The notes under the pieces: model-generated
Seen by the model: only the letters and a program-made list of their open reading frames with translations
What the model was told of the DNA's origin: nothing
The model's database searches: none
NCBI GenBank assembly: GCA_016873275.1
Contig: VGXO01000004.1
Coordinates: forward strand, 1 to 64,000
Reading direction: 5' to 3'
Length of the DNA stretch: 64,000 nt
Origin: Phycisphaerae bacterium
GTDB lineage: Bacteria > Planctomycetota > Phycisphaerae > Phycisphaerales > SM1A02
Position numbers and translations under genes: made by a program
Shown here: positions 50,557 through 59,509 of the stretch, one piece after another
How the letters are laid out: each line of letters opens with the position of its first letter
Position numbering within the stretch: the stretch's first letter is position 1

Positions 50557-50563
50557 CGGCGGC

Positions 50564-51733
50564 ATGATCCGCCCCGCCGACGCCGGTGAGTTCGACGCGG
50601 TGGTGGTCGGCGCGGGCCCGGCGGGCTCGCTCGCGGCGCTCGGTCTCGCGAGGCGGGGCTTCCGCACCGCGATCATCGAGCGCGCCGCGCGGGGTCGCGA
50701 CAAGTGCTGCGGTCGGTGCCTTGCGGCGCGGGTCGCGCCGCTCCTTCGCCGTCACGGGCTCCTCGACGAGGTGACCTCGCTCGCCGAGGGCACCACCTCC
50801 GCCTTCCGCCTCCGCACGATCGGTCACGCCGGACCGATCGACCTCTCGATCACGGACGAGGAGGGCTCGCCGCCTGCCTCGTCGGGAGGATGGCTCGTGC
50901 GGCGCGACCGCCTCGACGACCGCCTCTTCGAGGTCGCCGTCGCCGCCGGCGCGATCCCCATCCGTCCGGCGTCGGCGCGGCTACTCGACGATGGGCGCGA
51001 GGGCGCCGCGCGGCTCCGCGTGGAGGGCGATCGGTCCTCCTTCGAGCTCCGCGCGCCCCTCGTCGTCGCGGCGGACGGCGTGGGGAGCGGGCTCGCCCGC
51101 GCCGCGGGGCTCGCGGACGATCGCGCCGCCGGGCGCAAGTTCGGCTTCGCCGCGGCGCTCGAGGGCGAGGATCTCGCGGCGCGGCTCGAGCTCGCGTCCG
51201 ACCGCATCGAGATGCTCGCCGACGAGGGCGGCTACCTCGGGCTCGTGAGGGAGCGTGGCTCCTCGAGCCGCGTGCACGCGGCGGCGCTCGTCGCGCCGGC
51301 GTCGCCGACACGCGATCCGCGGGCGTTCGTGCGCCGGATCCTCGGCGATCGCGCCGGAGGCGACCTCCGCGTCGGACCGATCCTCGCGGCGGGACCGATG
51401 CCGTGGCGACCGCGGATCGTCGCGCGGGGCGGCATCGCGCTCGTGGGCGACGCCGCCGGCTACCACGAGCCCTTCACCGGCGAGGGGATGGCGTGGGCGC
51501 TCGAGTCCGCGGAGGCGCTCCTCGACGCGGTCGGGGCGCACGGCGGATGGAACGCCGCCGCCGCCGCGACCTACGCCTCGATCCATCGGCGGCGCGTCGA
51601 TCGACGCCGCCTCGCCTGCCGCGCGATCGCGGCGCTCGCGGCGCGACCTCGCTGGCTCGGCGCCGCGGCGCGGGTCGCCGCGCGGATGCCGGCGCTTGGT
51701 CGGCTCGTCGCCGCCGGGGTCGGACGAGGATGA
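50564..51733 (+). CDS. Geranylgeranyl reductase-like FAD oxidoreductase
   Basis: A 389-residue flavoprotein of the geranylgeranyl reductase/UbiH-like group. The FAD fold begins with VVVGAGPAG at 13-21, followed by the CCGRC stretch, and has a second FAD motif GIALVGDAAGYHEPFTGEGMAWALESA. A paired-cysteine segment soon after the first fold occurs in several reductases of this group. It overlaps the polyketide synthase gene by four bases. A role in reducing or oxidising the polyketide product or an isoprenoid chain is inferred from this coupling; substrate unproven. Confidence 0.85.
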   Translation: MIRPADAGEFDAVVVGAGPAGSLAALGLARRGFRTAIIERAARGRDKCCGRCLAARVAPLLRRHGLLDEVTSLAEGTTSAFRLRTIGHAGPIDLSITDEEGSPPASSGGWLVRRDRLDDRLFEVAVAAGAIPIRPASARLLDDGREGAARLRVEGDRSSFELRAPLVVAADGVGSGLARAAGLADDRAAGRKFGFAAALEGEDLAARLELASDRIEMLADEGGYLGLVRERGSSSRVHAAALVAPASPTRDPRAFVRRILGDRAGGDLRVGPILAAGPMPWRPRIVARGGIALVGDAAGYHEPFTGEGMAWALESAEALLDAVGAHGGWNAAAAATYASIHRRRVDRRRLACRAIAALAARPRWLGAAARVAARMPALGRLVAAGVGRG

Positions 51734-52890
51734 GCCAGACGTCGGTCGAAGCCTCCTCCAGCGCCGCCGCGACCGGTGCGGTCCGCGCCGCGCGTCGCCG
51801 AGCCTCGCCGCGCATCGTCGGCATCGGGACCGCGGTGCCCGCGACTCGCTGGAGGCAGCAGGACCTCGCGGCGGTGCAGGGCGACCTGTGGCGGCTCCGC
51901 GGCGCCGAGCTCGATCGGTGGAGGCGCCTCGTCGAGCGGAGCGGCGTCGAGCACCGCGCGATCGTCGATGATCCGCACGACCTGCCCGGGCTCTCGACGG
52001 CGCGGCGGATGGACCGCTTCGAGGCGCACGCCCCGGGACTCGCGGCGGACGCGGCGGCGCGGGCGCTCGCCGCGGCGGGAGTCGGTGGGGCGGCGGTGAC
52101 CGACCTCGTGGTCGCGACCTGCACCGGCTTCTCCGCGCCCGGCATCGGGGCGTCGCTGATCGGCGGTCGCGTCGGGCTTCGCCGCGAGGTGCGACCGCTG
52201 CAGCTTGGCTTCATGGGCTGCTTCGGCGGCGTCGCGGCGCTCCGCGCCGCACGGGCGATCGCGGGAGACGACCCGGAGGCGGTGGTGCTTGGGCTCTGCG
52301 TCGAGCTCTGCTCGCTCCATCTTCGCGCCTCGGTCGAGCCGCAGAACCTCGTCGCGTCGGCGCTCTTCGCCGACGGCGCCGCGGCGGTGGTGGTGCGCGG
52401 CGGCGCGGAATCCGGGGAGGGCAGGGGACTCGCCCTCGGTCGCGGCCGCAGCGCGTCGCTGCCCGAGCACCGCGAGGAGATGACCTGGCGGATCACCGAC
52501 GAGGGCTTCGCGATGACGCTCTCCCGCGAGGTGCCGGTCGCGATCCGCCGCTCGCTCGGGGGGTTCCTTGCCGCGCGGCGCCCGCGACCTCGGACGATCC
52601 TGCCGCATCCCGGAGGTCCGGGGATCCTCGACGCGGTCGCGTCGGCGATCGAGGGCTCGCCCCTCGCCGGCTCGCTCGATCCGCGCGGCATCGAACTCGC
52701 CCGCGGCGTCCTCCGCGACCACGGCAACATGTCCTCCGCGACGATCCTCTTCGTCCTCGAGCGGGCGCTCGCGGCGGGCGTGCAGATGCCCGCGGAGCTC
52801 GTGGCGTTCGGACCCGGGCTGATGATCGACGCGATCCTCGCGGGCGACGCGGGTCGCGGAGCCCGCGCGACCCGTACCATCGAGCCATGA
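51730..52890 (+). CDS. Type III polyketide synthase (chalcone/stilbene synthase family)
   Basis: A 386-residue homodimeric condensing enzyme that extends an acyl-CoA with malonyl-CoA without a carrier protein. The Cys-His-Asn triad is C164 in GFMGCFGG, the histidine in ILPHPGG (about 294) and the asparagine in DHGNMSSAT (about 334). Bacterial members make alkylresorcinols, alkylpyrones or related phenolic lipids; product here unknown. The first 27 residues are low-complexity. Start and stop overlap both neighbours by four bases, so reductase, synthase and mqnA form one translational unit. Confidence 0.9.
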   Translation: MSQTSVEASSSAAATGAVRAARRRASPRIVGIGTAVPATRWRQQDLAAVQGDLWRLRGAELDRWRRLVERSGVEHRAIVDDPHDLPGLSTARRMDRFEAHAPGLAADAAARALAAAGVGGAAVTDLVVATCTGFSAPGIGASLIGGRVGLRREVRPLQLGFMGCFGGVAALRAARAIAGDDPEAVVLGLCVELCSLHLRASVEPQNLVASALFADGAAAVVVRGGAESGEGRGLALGRGRSASLPEHREEMTWRITDEGFAMTLSREVPVAIRRSLGGFLAARRPRPRTILPHPGGPGILDAVASAIEGSPLAGSLDPRGIELARGVLRDHGNMSSATILFVLERALAAGVQMPAELVAFGPGLMIDAILAGDAGRGARATRTIEP

Positions 52891-53765
52891 CCTCGACCGA
52901 GTCGATCGCGACCGCCTCGGCCCCGCCCGCCGCCGCGGCCCGCCTGCGGGTCGGCGTGGTGAGCTACCTCAACACCCTTCCCCTGATCGACGGTCTCGAG
53001 CCGCTCGGGTCCCTCGAGCTCGAGCACGCGGTGCCGAGCCGGCTCCTCGACATGCTGCTCTCGCGTCGCGTCGAGATGGCGCTCTGCTCGGTGGTCGACT
53101 ACCAGAAGTCCCCCGAGCCGCTCCGGATCGTCCCGGTCGGGATGCTCGGCTGCCGCGGCGCGACCATGACGGTGCGGCTCTACAGCCGCGTGCCGATCAG
53201 CCGCGTCGCGGAGGTCCATGCCGACTGCGACAGCCACACCTCGGTGATCCTGCTCCAGGTCCTCCTCCGCGAGCGGCACGGGCTTCGACCGCGCATGATC
53301 CCCCTCGAGACCCGCGACGCCGCGCCCGCGGCGAGACCGGAGAGCATGCTCCTGATCGGCGACAAGGTGATCACGAGCGCCCCCCCGCATCGCGAGTACC
53401 CGCACCAGCTCGACCTCGGCGAGGCGTGGTTCGAGACGACGGGACGTCCCTTCGTCTTCGCGACCTGGATGTGCCGGCGCGATCTCGGCGAGGACGTCCT
53501 CCGTCGCGTGCGCACCGCCGCCGCGGTCCTCGACCGCCAGCGGCGGCACAACCGGCTGCGGACGAGCGCGATCGTCCACCGGCACGCGATCGCCCGGGGC
53601 TGGCCGAAGTTCGACGCGGAGCTCTACCTGACCAGCATGCTCCGCTACGAGCTCGGCGAGGAGGAGCGTGCCGGCCTCGAGACCTTCTTCCGCCTCGCCC
53701 ACGGGCACGAGCTGCTCCCGAGGGTCCGCCCGCTCGAGTTCCTCGAGGGCTGGCGCCACGCCTGA
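52887..53765 (+). CDS. mqnA: Chorismate dehydratase, menaquinone (futalosine) pathway
   Basis: A 292-residue protein of the MqnA family, which removes water from chorismate to give 3-enolpyruvylbenzoate, the first step of futalosine-route menaquinone synthesis. VGVVSYLNTLPLIDGLE, AVPSRLLDMLLSRRVEMALCS, LLIGD and DLGEAWFETTGRPFVFATW align along the family. The start codon overlaps the polyketide synthase stop. MqnA beside a type III synthase suggests that quinone supply and polyketide synthesis are expressed together. Other mqn genes are not in the window. Confidence 0.9.
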   Translation: MTSTESIATASAPPAAAARLRVGVVSYLNTLPLIDGLEPLGSLELEHAVPSRLLDMLLSRRVEMALCSVVDYQKSPEPLRIVPVGMLGCRGATMTVRLYSRVPISRVAEVHADCDSHTSVILLQVLLRERHGLRPRMIPLETRDAAPAARPESMLLIGDKVITSAPPHREYPHQLDLGEAWFETTGRPFVFATWMCRRDLGEDVLRRVRTAAAVLDRQRRHNRLRTSAIVHRHAIARGWPKFDAELYLTSMLRYELGEEERAGLETFFRLAHGHELLPRVRPLEFLEGWRHA

Positions 53766-53768
53766 GCC

Positions 53769-55418
53769 ATGTCGCGGCGCTTCCGGCTCGCCGAGGTCGC
53801 CGGTCTTGCCCGCGAGTTCTCCTACGCGCCGCCCGCGGCGCGGCGGCGCCTGCTCGACGCGGCGGAGCGCCTCCTCGGCGAGCTCGATCCGGGCGCGAGC
53901 TATCCCCTCGACTTCGTCGTCTACCGCATCAGCGGCTACCGCCCGGAGCAGGGCGGGGTCCTCCTTGCCGGCGAGGCGCTCCGCCATGACCTCGCGGGTC
54001 TGATCGCCGCGATCGCCCGCGGGCTCGATCTTCCGGCGGAGGATCGACCCGGGGGCGGCATCGACCTCGCCGCCGCGGCGCGCGAGGCGGGCGTCAGCGA
54101 GCGGACGCTCCATCGCTGGCGCGACGAGGGTCTCGCCACCTACCCTATGCGCTTCGCGGATGGCTCGGTGCGGGTCGGCTGCGCCCGCGCGGCGCTGCGG
54201 CTCGCGGCGAGCGGGCGGCGAACGCCGCGGGCGCCGCGGCGAAGCGACGCCGCCGAGCGGAGCCGCGTCCTCGCCCGCTTCGACGCGCTGCGGGCACGGC
54301 TCGTCGCGCCGACCCGCGCGGCGGGTCTCATCGCGGAGGAGTTCTCCCGCTCGCGCGAGGGCGTGCGGAAGATCCTCCGCCGCGCCGGGCGCTGGGAGGG
54401 CAGGGCGCCCCGCCGCCTCGACGCCCGGGCGTTCGCCCGCGTCCTCCTCCGCGCGGCGGACCAGCTGATTCCTCCGGCGGTGGTCGCGGCGCGGCACGGG
54501 CGAGATCCGATCGCGACGGCGAAGCTCGCGCGGCGGCTGCGGCGCGACCGGCTCCGCGCGATCGTGCTTCCCCGTCGCTGGTTCGCGACCTTCGAGCTTC
54601 CCGACGCGGCGCGGGTCATCCCGACCGCGGAGGTCGTCGGGCGCGGGCACGCCGAGGCGTGGATGCCCCTCGACGCGGTGCGGCTCGTGGAGGAGTCGCG
54701 GGACCGCATGCCTGCCCGCCGAGGCGTGGTCGAGATCGAGACGCTGCTCGCCGCGGAGGCATGGCTCCTGCGCGTCGCCGCCGAGGCGATTCCCTCGCTC
54801 GCGCCGAACGAGTCATCGCTCGACTCGGTCGAGACCGCGATCCGCCGCGCGGGGCGGATCCGGCAGCGGCTCGGACGCCGGCTGCTTCCGGTGGTGATCG
54901 CCCGACTCGAGCAGTCGCTCGGAGGTCCGCTGCTCGCCCGCACGGCGGGGGAGGTCCGTGCGCTCCTTGACCTCGCGTGGCGGTCGCTCGCGTCGATCCT
55001 CGACGGCTACGAGCCGACCGCGCCGGTCGGGCGCGGGCGATCGCTGATGGGCGTCGTCTCGCTCGGGCTCGATCGCGCGATCGCCCCGGTCGTCGAGGGC
55101 TTGCGGGGGCATCGCGCCAGTGCGCGGCATGCATCGCTTGGGATCGATGACCCTCGGCTGGTGCTGGCGCCATGGCTCGCCGCGGTCGATGCCGCGAGCC
55201 GATTCCGCGGGGCGGTCCTCGACCTGGACCCGGCGGCGCGACGCCTGCTCGAGCGCCGGCATGGCTGGGGCGAGGAGGCGGCCCGCTCCCTCCACGAGCT
55301 CGCGGCGGTCGAGGGGGGCTCGCTCCCGCGGCTCCTTCGACGGCTCGCGGAGGCGCAGACCGAGCTTCGGATGACCTCCCGCCGTCGGGCGTCCGGGCCG
55401 ATCTCCGGGCAGATCTAG
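53769..55418 (+). CDS. Divergent sigma-factor-like DNA-binding protein
   Basis: A 549-residue arginine-rich protein starting 3 bp after mqnA. A helix-turn-helix of MerR style lies at about 100-140 (AAREAGVSERTLHRWRDEGL), two more HTH-like stretches at about 170-215 and 235-275. The C-terminal half holds a region near 390-440 (ALLDLAWRSLASILDGYE, then SLMGVVSLGLDRAIAP) that resembles, loosely, region 2 of planctomycete atypical sigma-70 proteins, which have similar N-terminal HTH arrays. The conserved DLIQEG and FSTYA core residues are not present. It could be an inactive or highly derived sigma factor, or another regulator. Family assignment is tentative. Confidence 0.45.
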   Translation: MSRRFRLAEVAGLAREFSYAPPAARRRLLDAAERLLGELDPGASYPLDFVVYRISGYRPEQGGVLLAGEALRHDLAGLIAAIARGLDLPAEDRPGGGIDLAAAAREAGVSERTLHRWRDEGLATYPMRFADGSVRVGCARAALRLAASGRRTPRAPRRSDAAERSRVLARFDALRARLVAPTRAAGLIAEEFSRSREGVRKILRRAGRWEGRAPRRLDARAFARVLLRAADQLIPPAVVAARHGRDPIATAKLARRLRRDRLRAIVLPRRWFATFELPDAARVIPTAEVVGRGHAEAWMPLDAVRLVEESRDRMPARRGVVEIETLLAAEAWLLRVAAEAIPSLAPNESSLDSVETAIRRAGRIRQRLGRRLLPVVIARLEQSLGGPLLARTAGEVRALLDLAWRSLASILDGYEPTAPVGRGRSLMGVVSLGLDRAIAPVVEGLRGHRASARHASLGIDDPRLVLAPWLAAVDAASRFRGAVLDLDPAARRLLERRHGWGEEAARSLHELAAVEGGSLPRLLRRLAEAQTELRMTSRRRASGPISGQI

Positions 55419-55575
55419 CCCGACTCTTCGCTGGGGCGACCTGACGTGGACGCCGAGGTGTTTCGGCATTTTCTCCGGTGCCGCGCTTGACCGTCTCCGG
55501 TCCGGAGGCACCTTCGGGGGGAGATTCATGGGCGCTTCCCTCGCCCTCGGACCGTTCCCTCGTCCCTTGCGTTCC

Positions 55576-55613
55576 CATCCCTGCGCCTCATCCCTGCGCC
55601 TCATCCCTGCGCT
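55576..55613. repeat. 13-bp direct repeat, three copies
   Basis: CATCCCTGCGCCT occurs at 55576-55588 and 55589-55601, with a 12-bp third copy to 55613, directly before the Shine-Dalgarno sequence of the PEP-CTERM gene. It lies in the 5' leader and could influence expression or be a slippage product. Confidence 0.8.
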
Positions 55614-55625
55614 TTAGGAGAAAGC

Positions 55626-56345
55626 ATGAAGACCTTCGTCCGCTCGGCGGTCGCCGCCGGTGTCGTGGTGCTCGCCTCGTCGATGGCGTCCGCCGACGTG
55701 ATCGTCGGCTGGTCGTTCCCAACCGCGTTCCCCACGGGGGCCGGCAACGTGCCGACCGGCACCTCCTACCTGCCTCCGGGTCCGAACGGAGCCGGCGTCG
55801 CCGACTCCGGCGCGAACTTCCTCGGAAGCCAGTTCATCTCGGTGCACTCGAACGCCGCCGCGACCTACACCTCGCCCGCGGGCAACGGCTCGCAGTACTC
55901 CTTCAGCAGCAACAACTGGGGGATCGGCGACTACTACCAGGCGACCTTCTCGACCCTCGGCTTCCAGGGCGTGTCGCTCTCGTGGGATCAGGCCCGCAGC
56001 TCGACCGGACCGGCGAGCTTCCGCCTCCGCCTGAGCCTCGATGGCGGCACGACCTTCAGCGACCTCCTCGACTACACCGTCCTCCAGTCGGGCGGCGGCG
56101 GGTCTCCGGGTACCTGGAGCACCTCGACCTACAACGCGCTCTACACCGAGACGTTCGTCCTCGGCGCGTCCGTCGCGGATCAGGCGAGCGTGATCGTCCG
56201 CTTCGAGGCGCTGGTCGCCGCGAGCGCCCCCACCGGCTCGAACCGGATCGACAACGTGGTCTTCTCCGGCACGGTGATCCCGGCGCCGGGAGCGATCGCC
56301 CTGCTCGGGGTCGCGGGACTCGTCTCGCGTCGCCGTCGCGGCTGA
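55626..56345 (+). CDS. PEP-CTERM-type secreted protein
   Basis: A 239-residue exported protein. Signal peptide 1-23 ends at ASA; the mature part is a beta-rich, Ser/Thr/Gly/Asn-rich domain of about 190 residues; the C-terminus VIPAPGAIALLGVAGLVSRRRRG is a sorting signal of the PEP-CTERM type in its Phycisphaerae variant (proline pair, hydrophobic helix, arginines). Such proteins are processed by an exosortase and linked to extracellular matrix. No exosortase is in the window. The ATG has an AGGAGA site 5 nt upstream. A strong hairpin follows the stop. Confidence 0.88.
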   Translation: MKTFVRSAVAAGVVVLASSMASADVIVGWSFPTAFPTGAGNVPTGTSYLPPGPNGAGVADSGANFLGSQFISVHSNAAATYTSPAGNGSQYSFSSNNWGIGDYYQATFSTLGFQGVSLSWDQARSSTGPASFRLRLSLDGGTTFSDLLDYTVLQSGGGGSPGTWSTSTYNALYTETFVLGASVADQASVIVRFEALVAASAPTGSNRIDNVVFSGTVIPAPGAIALLGVAGLVSRRRRG

Positions 56346-56374
56346 GACCTTCGCTCGCTCATTTCTCCTGAGCC

Positions 56375-56406
56375 GCCGCCGTGGCGTTCCTGACCGCCAC
56401 GGCGGC
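56375..56406. terminator. Terminator-like hairpin after PEP-CTERM gene
   Basis: A perfect 12-bp stem (GCCGCCGTGGCG with 56395-56406) and 8-nt loop lie 30 bp after the stop codon. There is no T-run, as with the hairpin after rpsG. Confidence 0.55.
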
Positions 56407-56499
56407 GTCGCGCGCCACGAGGGCGGTCTCGCCGCCGCATCGCTCCGCCTCGACCTCGGTAGAGTCCCTCGACGACCACGCGCCGCCGAGGAGACGCCG

Positions 56500-57501
56500 A
56501 TGGAAGCAGCAACGACGACGACCGCGGGGGGCGAACTCGCGCGGGGGTGCATGGTCGCGGCGCTCGCCCTGATCCTGGCGTCGCTCGTTCCTGCCGTGCC
56601 GCTCGCCTCGACCGCGCACTCCGCCGCGCCGCCTCCTCCGCCGCGGGTCGCCCTCGTCGCGGCGGACGAGGCGAACGCTGCGGAGCGCACCATGCCGCTC
56701 CTCGCGGCGATCCTCGAGCGCACGGGCCTCGTGCGCACGAGCGTCCACCTCGCCGAGGATCCCGCGGCGGGCGAGCCGGATCCAGCGTCGAAGACGAGCC
56801 TCACCGATCCAGAGGGAATCGCGACCGCGGATGGACTCGTCGCCTTCGTGAGCGGATGCCGCTTCGATCCGGAGACCCTCGCGGCGTTCCTCGCGCCGAC
56901 CCGCGACGGGAAGCCGCTCACCGGAATCCGAAGCTCGATCCACGGCTTCCGCTATCCCGATGACCTGCCGGTGCTGAGCGAGCGGCTCTGGAATCGCGAC
57001 TACGGCGCAAGGCTCCTCGGCACGCCGTGGAGGTTCGACCACGGCGAGTCCTCGCGCACGCGGATCCTTCCGCCGGCGGGCGAGGCGGCGTCGCATCCGC
57101 TGCTGCGGGGGATCTCGATCCCGCCGGAGGGGCTCCTCGTCCGGAGCCCGCTCTACCAGGTCGAGCCGCTCGCCCGCGGATGCCGCGTCCTCCTCTGGGG
57201 CGAGGCGGTCGAGAGCGCTCGCCCCGACGAGCCGACCCGGCAGCCGATCGCATGGGTCCGCGAGGTCGCGCCGCCGCTGACTACCGTGCGCGGCAACGAT
57301 GGCGAGTCGCTTCCGCTTCCCAACCCGATGCAGCGCATCGCGGTCACGACCCTCGGGCATCCCGAGGACCTCGAGTCGCCCGCGGTGCGCCGCCTCGCCG
57401 CGCAGCTCGTGCTCTGGTCGATGTCGCTCGAGGATCGGATTCCCGAGGGCGGCATCGACGTCTCGCTCGGCGAGACCGCCGCGGCGCCGCCGGATCGATG
57501 A
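56500..57501 (+). CDS. ThuA-like secreted protein
   Basis: A 333-residue protein with an N-terminal signal/anchor (about 15-42) and a class-I glutamine-amidotransferase-like fold: a VALVAADEANAAERTMPLLAAIL start, a DGLVAFVSGCRFDPETLAAFL strand-loop, and an RYPDD/RLWNRDYGARLLGTPW segment typical of ThuA/trehalose-utilisation domains. No catalytic cysteine is expected in ThuA. A SHPLLRGI stretch also fits the family. Planctomycetes have many such proteins of unclear function. It precedes the protease gene by 68 bp. Confidence 0.65.
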   Translation: MEAATTTTAGGELARGCMVAALALILASLVPAVPLASTAHSAAPPPPPRVALVAADEANAAERTMPLLAAILERTGLVRTSVHLAEDPAAGEPDPASKTSLTDPEGIATADGLVAFVSGCRFDPETLAAFLAPTRDGKPLTGIRSSIHGFRYPDDLPVLSERLWNRDYGARLLGTPWRFDHGESSRTRILPPAGEAASHPLLRGISIPPEGLLVRSPLYQVEPLARGCRVLLWGEAVESARPDEPTRQPIAWVREVAPPLTTVRGNDGESLPLPNPMQRIAVTTLGHPEDLESPAVRRLAAQLVLWSMSLEDRIPEGGIDVSLGETAAAPPDR

Positions 57502-57569
57502 GCGTCGCGATCCGGTCGCGCGACCGGCGCTCTTGTCCTTGCGTTCGATCGCCCCTCCGGAGCCCCCGC

Positions 57570-59441
57570 ATGCCTCTCGCGTCCCCGCGCACCGCCGTGG
57601 TCGGAGTCGTCCTGCTCCTCGCCGATCCTGCCGGCTCGGCGGCGCCGCGAGTCGAGGAGGCTCCTCCCGCCGCCATGACGGTGGTCGAGATCGCCGCCCG
57701 CATCGACCGCGGTCTCGTGCACCTCGAGCTCGAGGAGGGCTACGGCACCGGGTTTCTCTACCGCGATCCGCGGACGATCGTGACGGCAGCGCACGTGGTC
57801 TTCGACCTCCCGATCGGCGGCGAGGTCGTGGTGCGGACGATCGTGGAGGACGAGGAGGGCGCGGCGGTCCTCGGGAAGGCGGCGCCGGCGATCCTCCGGT
57901 TCGTGCATCCCGAGGTCGACCTCGCGGTGCTCGAGTGGACGTCGCCGCGCGAGGACGCCCGCGTCATCGAGCCATCGCCGTCGTCGCGCCTGCTCCCGCG
58001 CGGCACGGAGGTCCTCGTCCACGGCTTCCCCGGCGCGGCGGCGCCGACGCTTGCCCGCGGCATCGTCTCCGCGCATCAGTACGACTTCCGCGACGGGGCG
58101 ACCTCCTACCTGCTCGACGCGGCGATGGGGTCAGGCGGATCCGGCGGACCCGTCACCGACCTCGACGGTCGGCTCGTCGGCGTCGCGAACGCGGTCTACG
58201 ACGATGGCGACGCGTCGAACTTCAACTGGGTCTACGCGATCCCCGCGCGGTGGGTCGAGTCGATCGTCCCCGCGGGCGGCGTCGCGGCGATCCCTGCGCC
58301 TCGGTCGCTCGACGAGCGGGTCGCGTCGATCGACGCGGTGCGGGAGGGAGGCTCGGACGCGGCGGTGCTCGAGGCGATCGTGCGCGAGATCGATTCGATC
58401 GCGAACGCCACGCACGGCTCGACTCGGCTGCGCGACGAGGTGGACGCGCTCCTCGACGCGGTCGAGGCTCCAGCGCCGCCGACCACCATCGGGGACGCGG
58501 CGCGCCGCGAGGAGATCGTCCTCGCGCTCTCGAAGCGGCTCGCCCTCCGCATGGCGACCCTCGCGATGCGGGAGTTCGCGGGGGTCGGGACCTCCGAGTC
58601 CTCGGCGTTCACGCGCGGCGCCGTCCTGGAGGAGGGCTGGACCTGCACGACCGCCGCGCGGCTTCGCCCGCCGCTCGAGGACCTGTCGCCGGCGATCCGG
58701 ACGGTCGTCCTCGAGCGCTCGGCGCAGGGACTCCGCGAGCTCGTGGAGGACGCCCGCCGCGGCTGCGCAAGCGTCGCGGAGTATCTCGCCTGCCCGAGCT
58801 TCGAGGAGCGGCGGCTCGATCGCGCGGCGGTCCTCGACGGCTACGGCGCCGCCGACCTCCTCGGCTGCGCGATCCTCGAAGGGTGGGCGATCACCGAGGC
58901 GATCGAGGCGTCCGGGGCCGCCGCGGACCTCGGCGAGGCGCGATCCCGAGACCGCCTCGAGAAGTCGGTGACGGCGGCGCAGGTCGCGTGGCTCGGGCTG
59001 CCGCCCGCCTGCCGCGACGTCCGCGGCGAGCTCGATGGGCTGGAGGTCGACGAGCTCCGGTCGCTGCTCGAGGCGTCGGGGTTCCGCCGGCTCGACGCGA
59101 CGAGGGTGAGGGTCGATCCGGAGTCGCCGGAGGACCCGCGCGGGCTCGTCGAGTTCTCCGTCGAGTCGGAGGGCGTGCCGAGCGCGATCTACCTCCTCGC
59201 CTCGCCGCGGCGGGGCGGCGAGGACGGGGTGGACATCGACCTGGTGCTGCGCGACCGGGGCGGCTTCCTCGTCGATGCCGACGAGCGCGGCGACGCGGGT
59301 GCCGCGGTCGCGCTCGGCAGCGACGAGCCGGGACCGTGGACGCTCGAGGTCATCGACCCGCTTCGGTCCGGTCGCGAGGTGACGGTCGAGTTCTGGGCGC
59401 TGCCGCCGGCGGTCCGGATCATCCGTGCGTCCGACCCGTGA
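57570..59441 (+). CDS. Trypsin-like serine protease with long C-terminal region
   Basis: A 623-residue predicted exported protein. After a signal peptide (about 1-25), residues 40-235 form a trypsin-like domain with histidine in TAAHVV, aspartate in VDLAVLEW and serine in GSGGSGGP. There is no PDZ domain of DegP type. The next 220 residues are helical with a few cysteines. The final 100 residues contain a DIDLVLRDRGG...GPWTLEVIDP stretch resembling a bacterial pre-peptidase C-terminal beta domain. Start ATG has GGAG 7 nt upstream. Target unknown. Confidence 0.82.
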   Translation: MPLASPRTAVVGVVLLLADPAGSAAPRVEEAPPAAMTVVEIAARIDRGLVHLELEEGYGTGFLYRDPRTIVTAAHVVFDLPIGGEVVVRTIVEDEEGAAVLGKAAPAILRFVHPEVDLAVLEWTSPREDARVIEPSPSSRLLPRGTEVLVHGFPGAAAPTLARGIVSAHQYDFRDGATSYLLDAAMGSGGSGGPVTDLDGRLVGVANAVYDDGDASNFNWVYAIPARWVESIVPAGGVAAIPAPRSLDERVASIDAVREGGSDAAVLEAIVREIDSIANATHGSTRLRDEVDALLDAVEAPAPPTTIGDAARREEIVLALSKRLALRMATLAMREFAGVGTSESSAFTRGAVLEEGWTCTTAARLRPPLEDLSPAIRTVVLERSAQGLRELVEDARRGCASVAEYLACPSFEERRLDRAAVLDGYGAADLLGCAILEGWAITEAIEASGAAADLGEARSRDRLEKSVTAAQVAWLGLPPACRDVRGELDGLEVDELRSLLEASGFRRLDATRVRVDPESPEDPRGLVEFSVESEGVPSAIYLLASPRRGGEDGVDIDLVLRDRGGFLVDADERGDAGAAVALGSDEPGPWTLEVIDPLRSGREVTVEFWALPPAVRIIRASDP

Positions 59442-59497
59442 TGGTCATGTCGTGACCGGCGGGAGCGACCGTGGCGGATGAGTTCCTCCGCGGTCCG

Positions 59498-59503
59498 TAT
59501 CTT
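59498..59503 (+). promoter_or_regulatory. Putative -10 box for leaderless DUF4212/symporter operon
   Basis: TATCTT followed by 6 nt (GTCGTC) and the ATG at 59510. No ribosome site. Confidence 0.45.
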
Positions 59504-59509
59504 GTCGTC

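Noticed and set aside
46453-50703. A stop-free minus-strand frame of about 1400 codons
   Set aside because: It crosses the helicase in another frame and alr antisense. Only the psuG part has family motifs.
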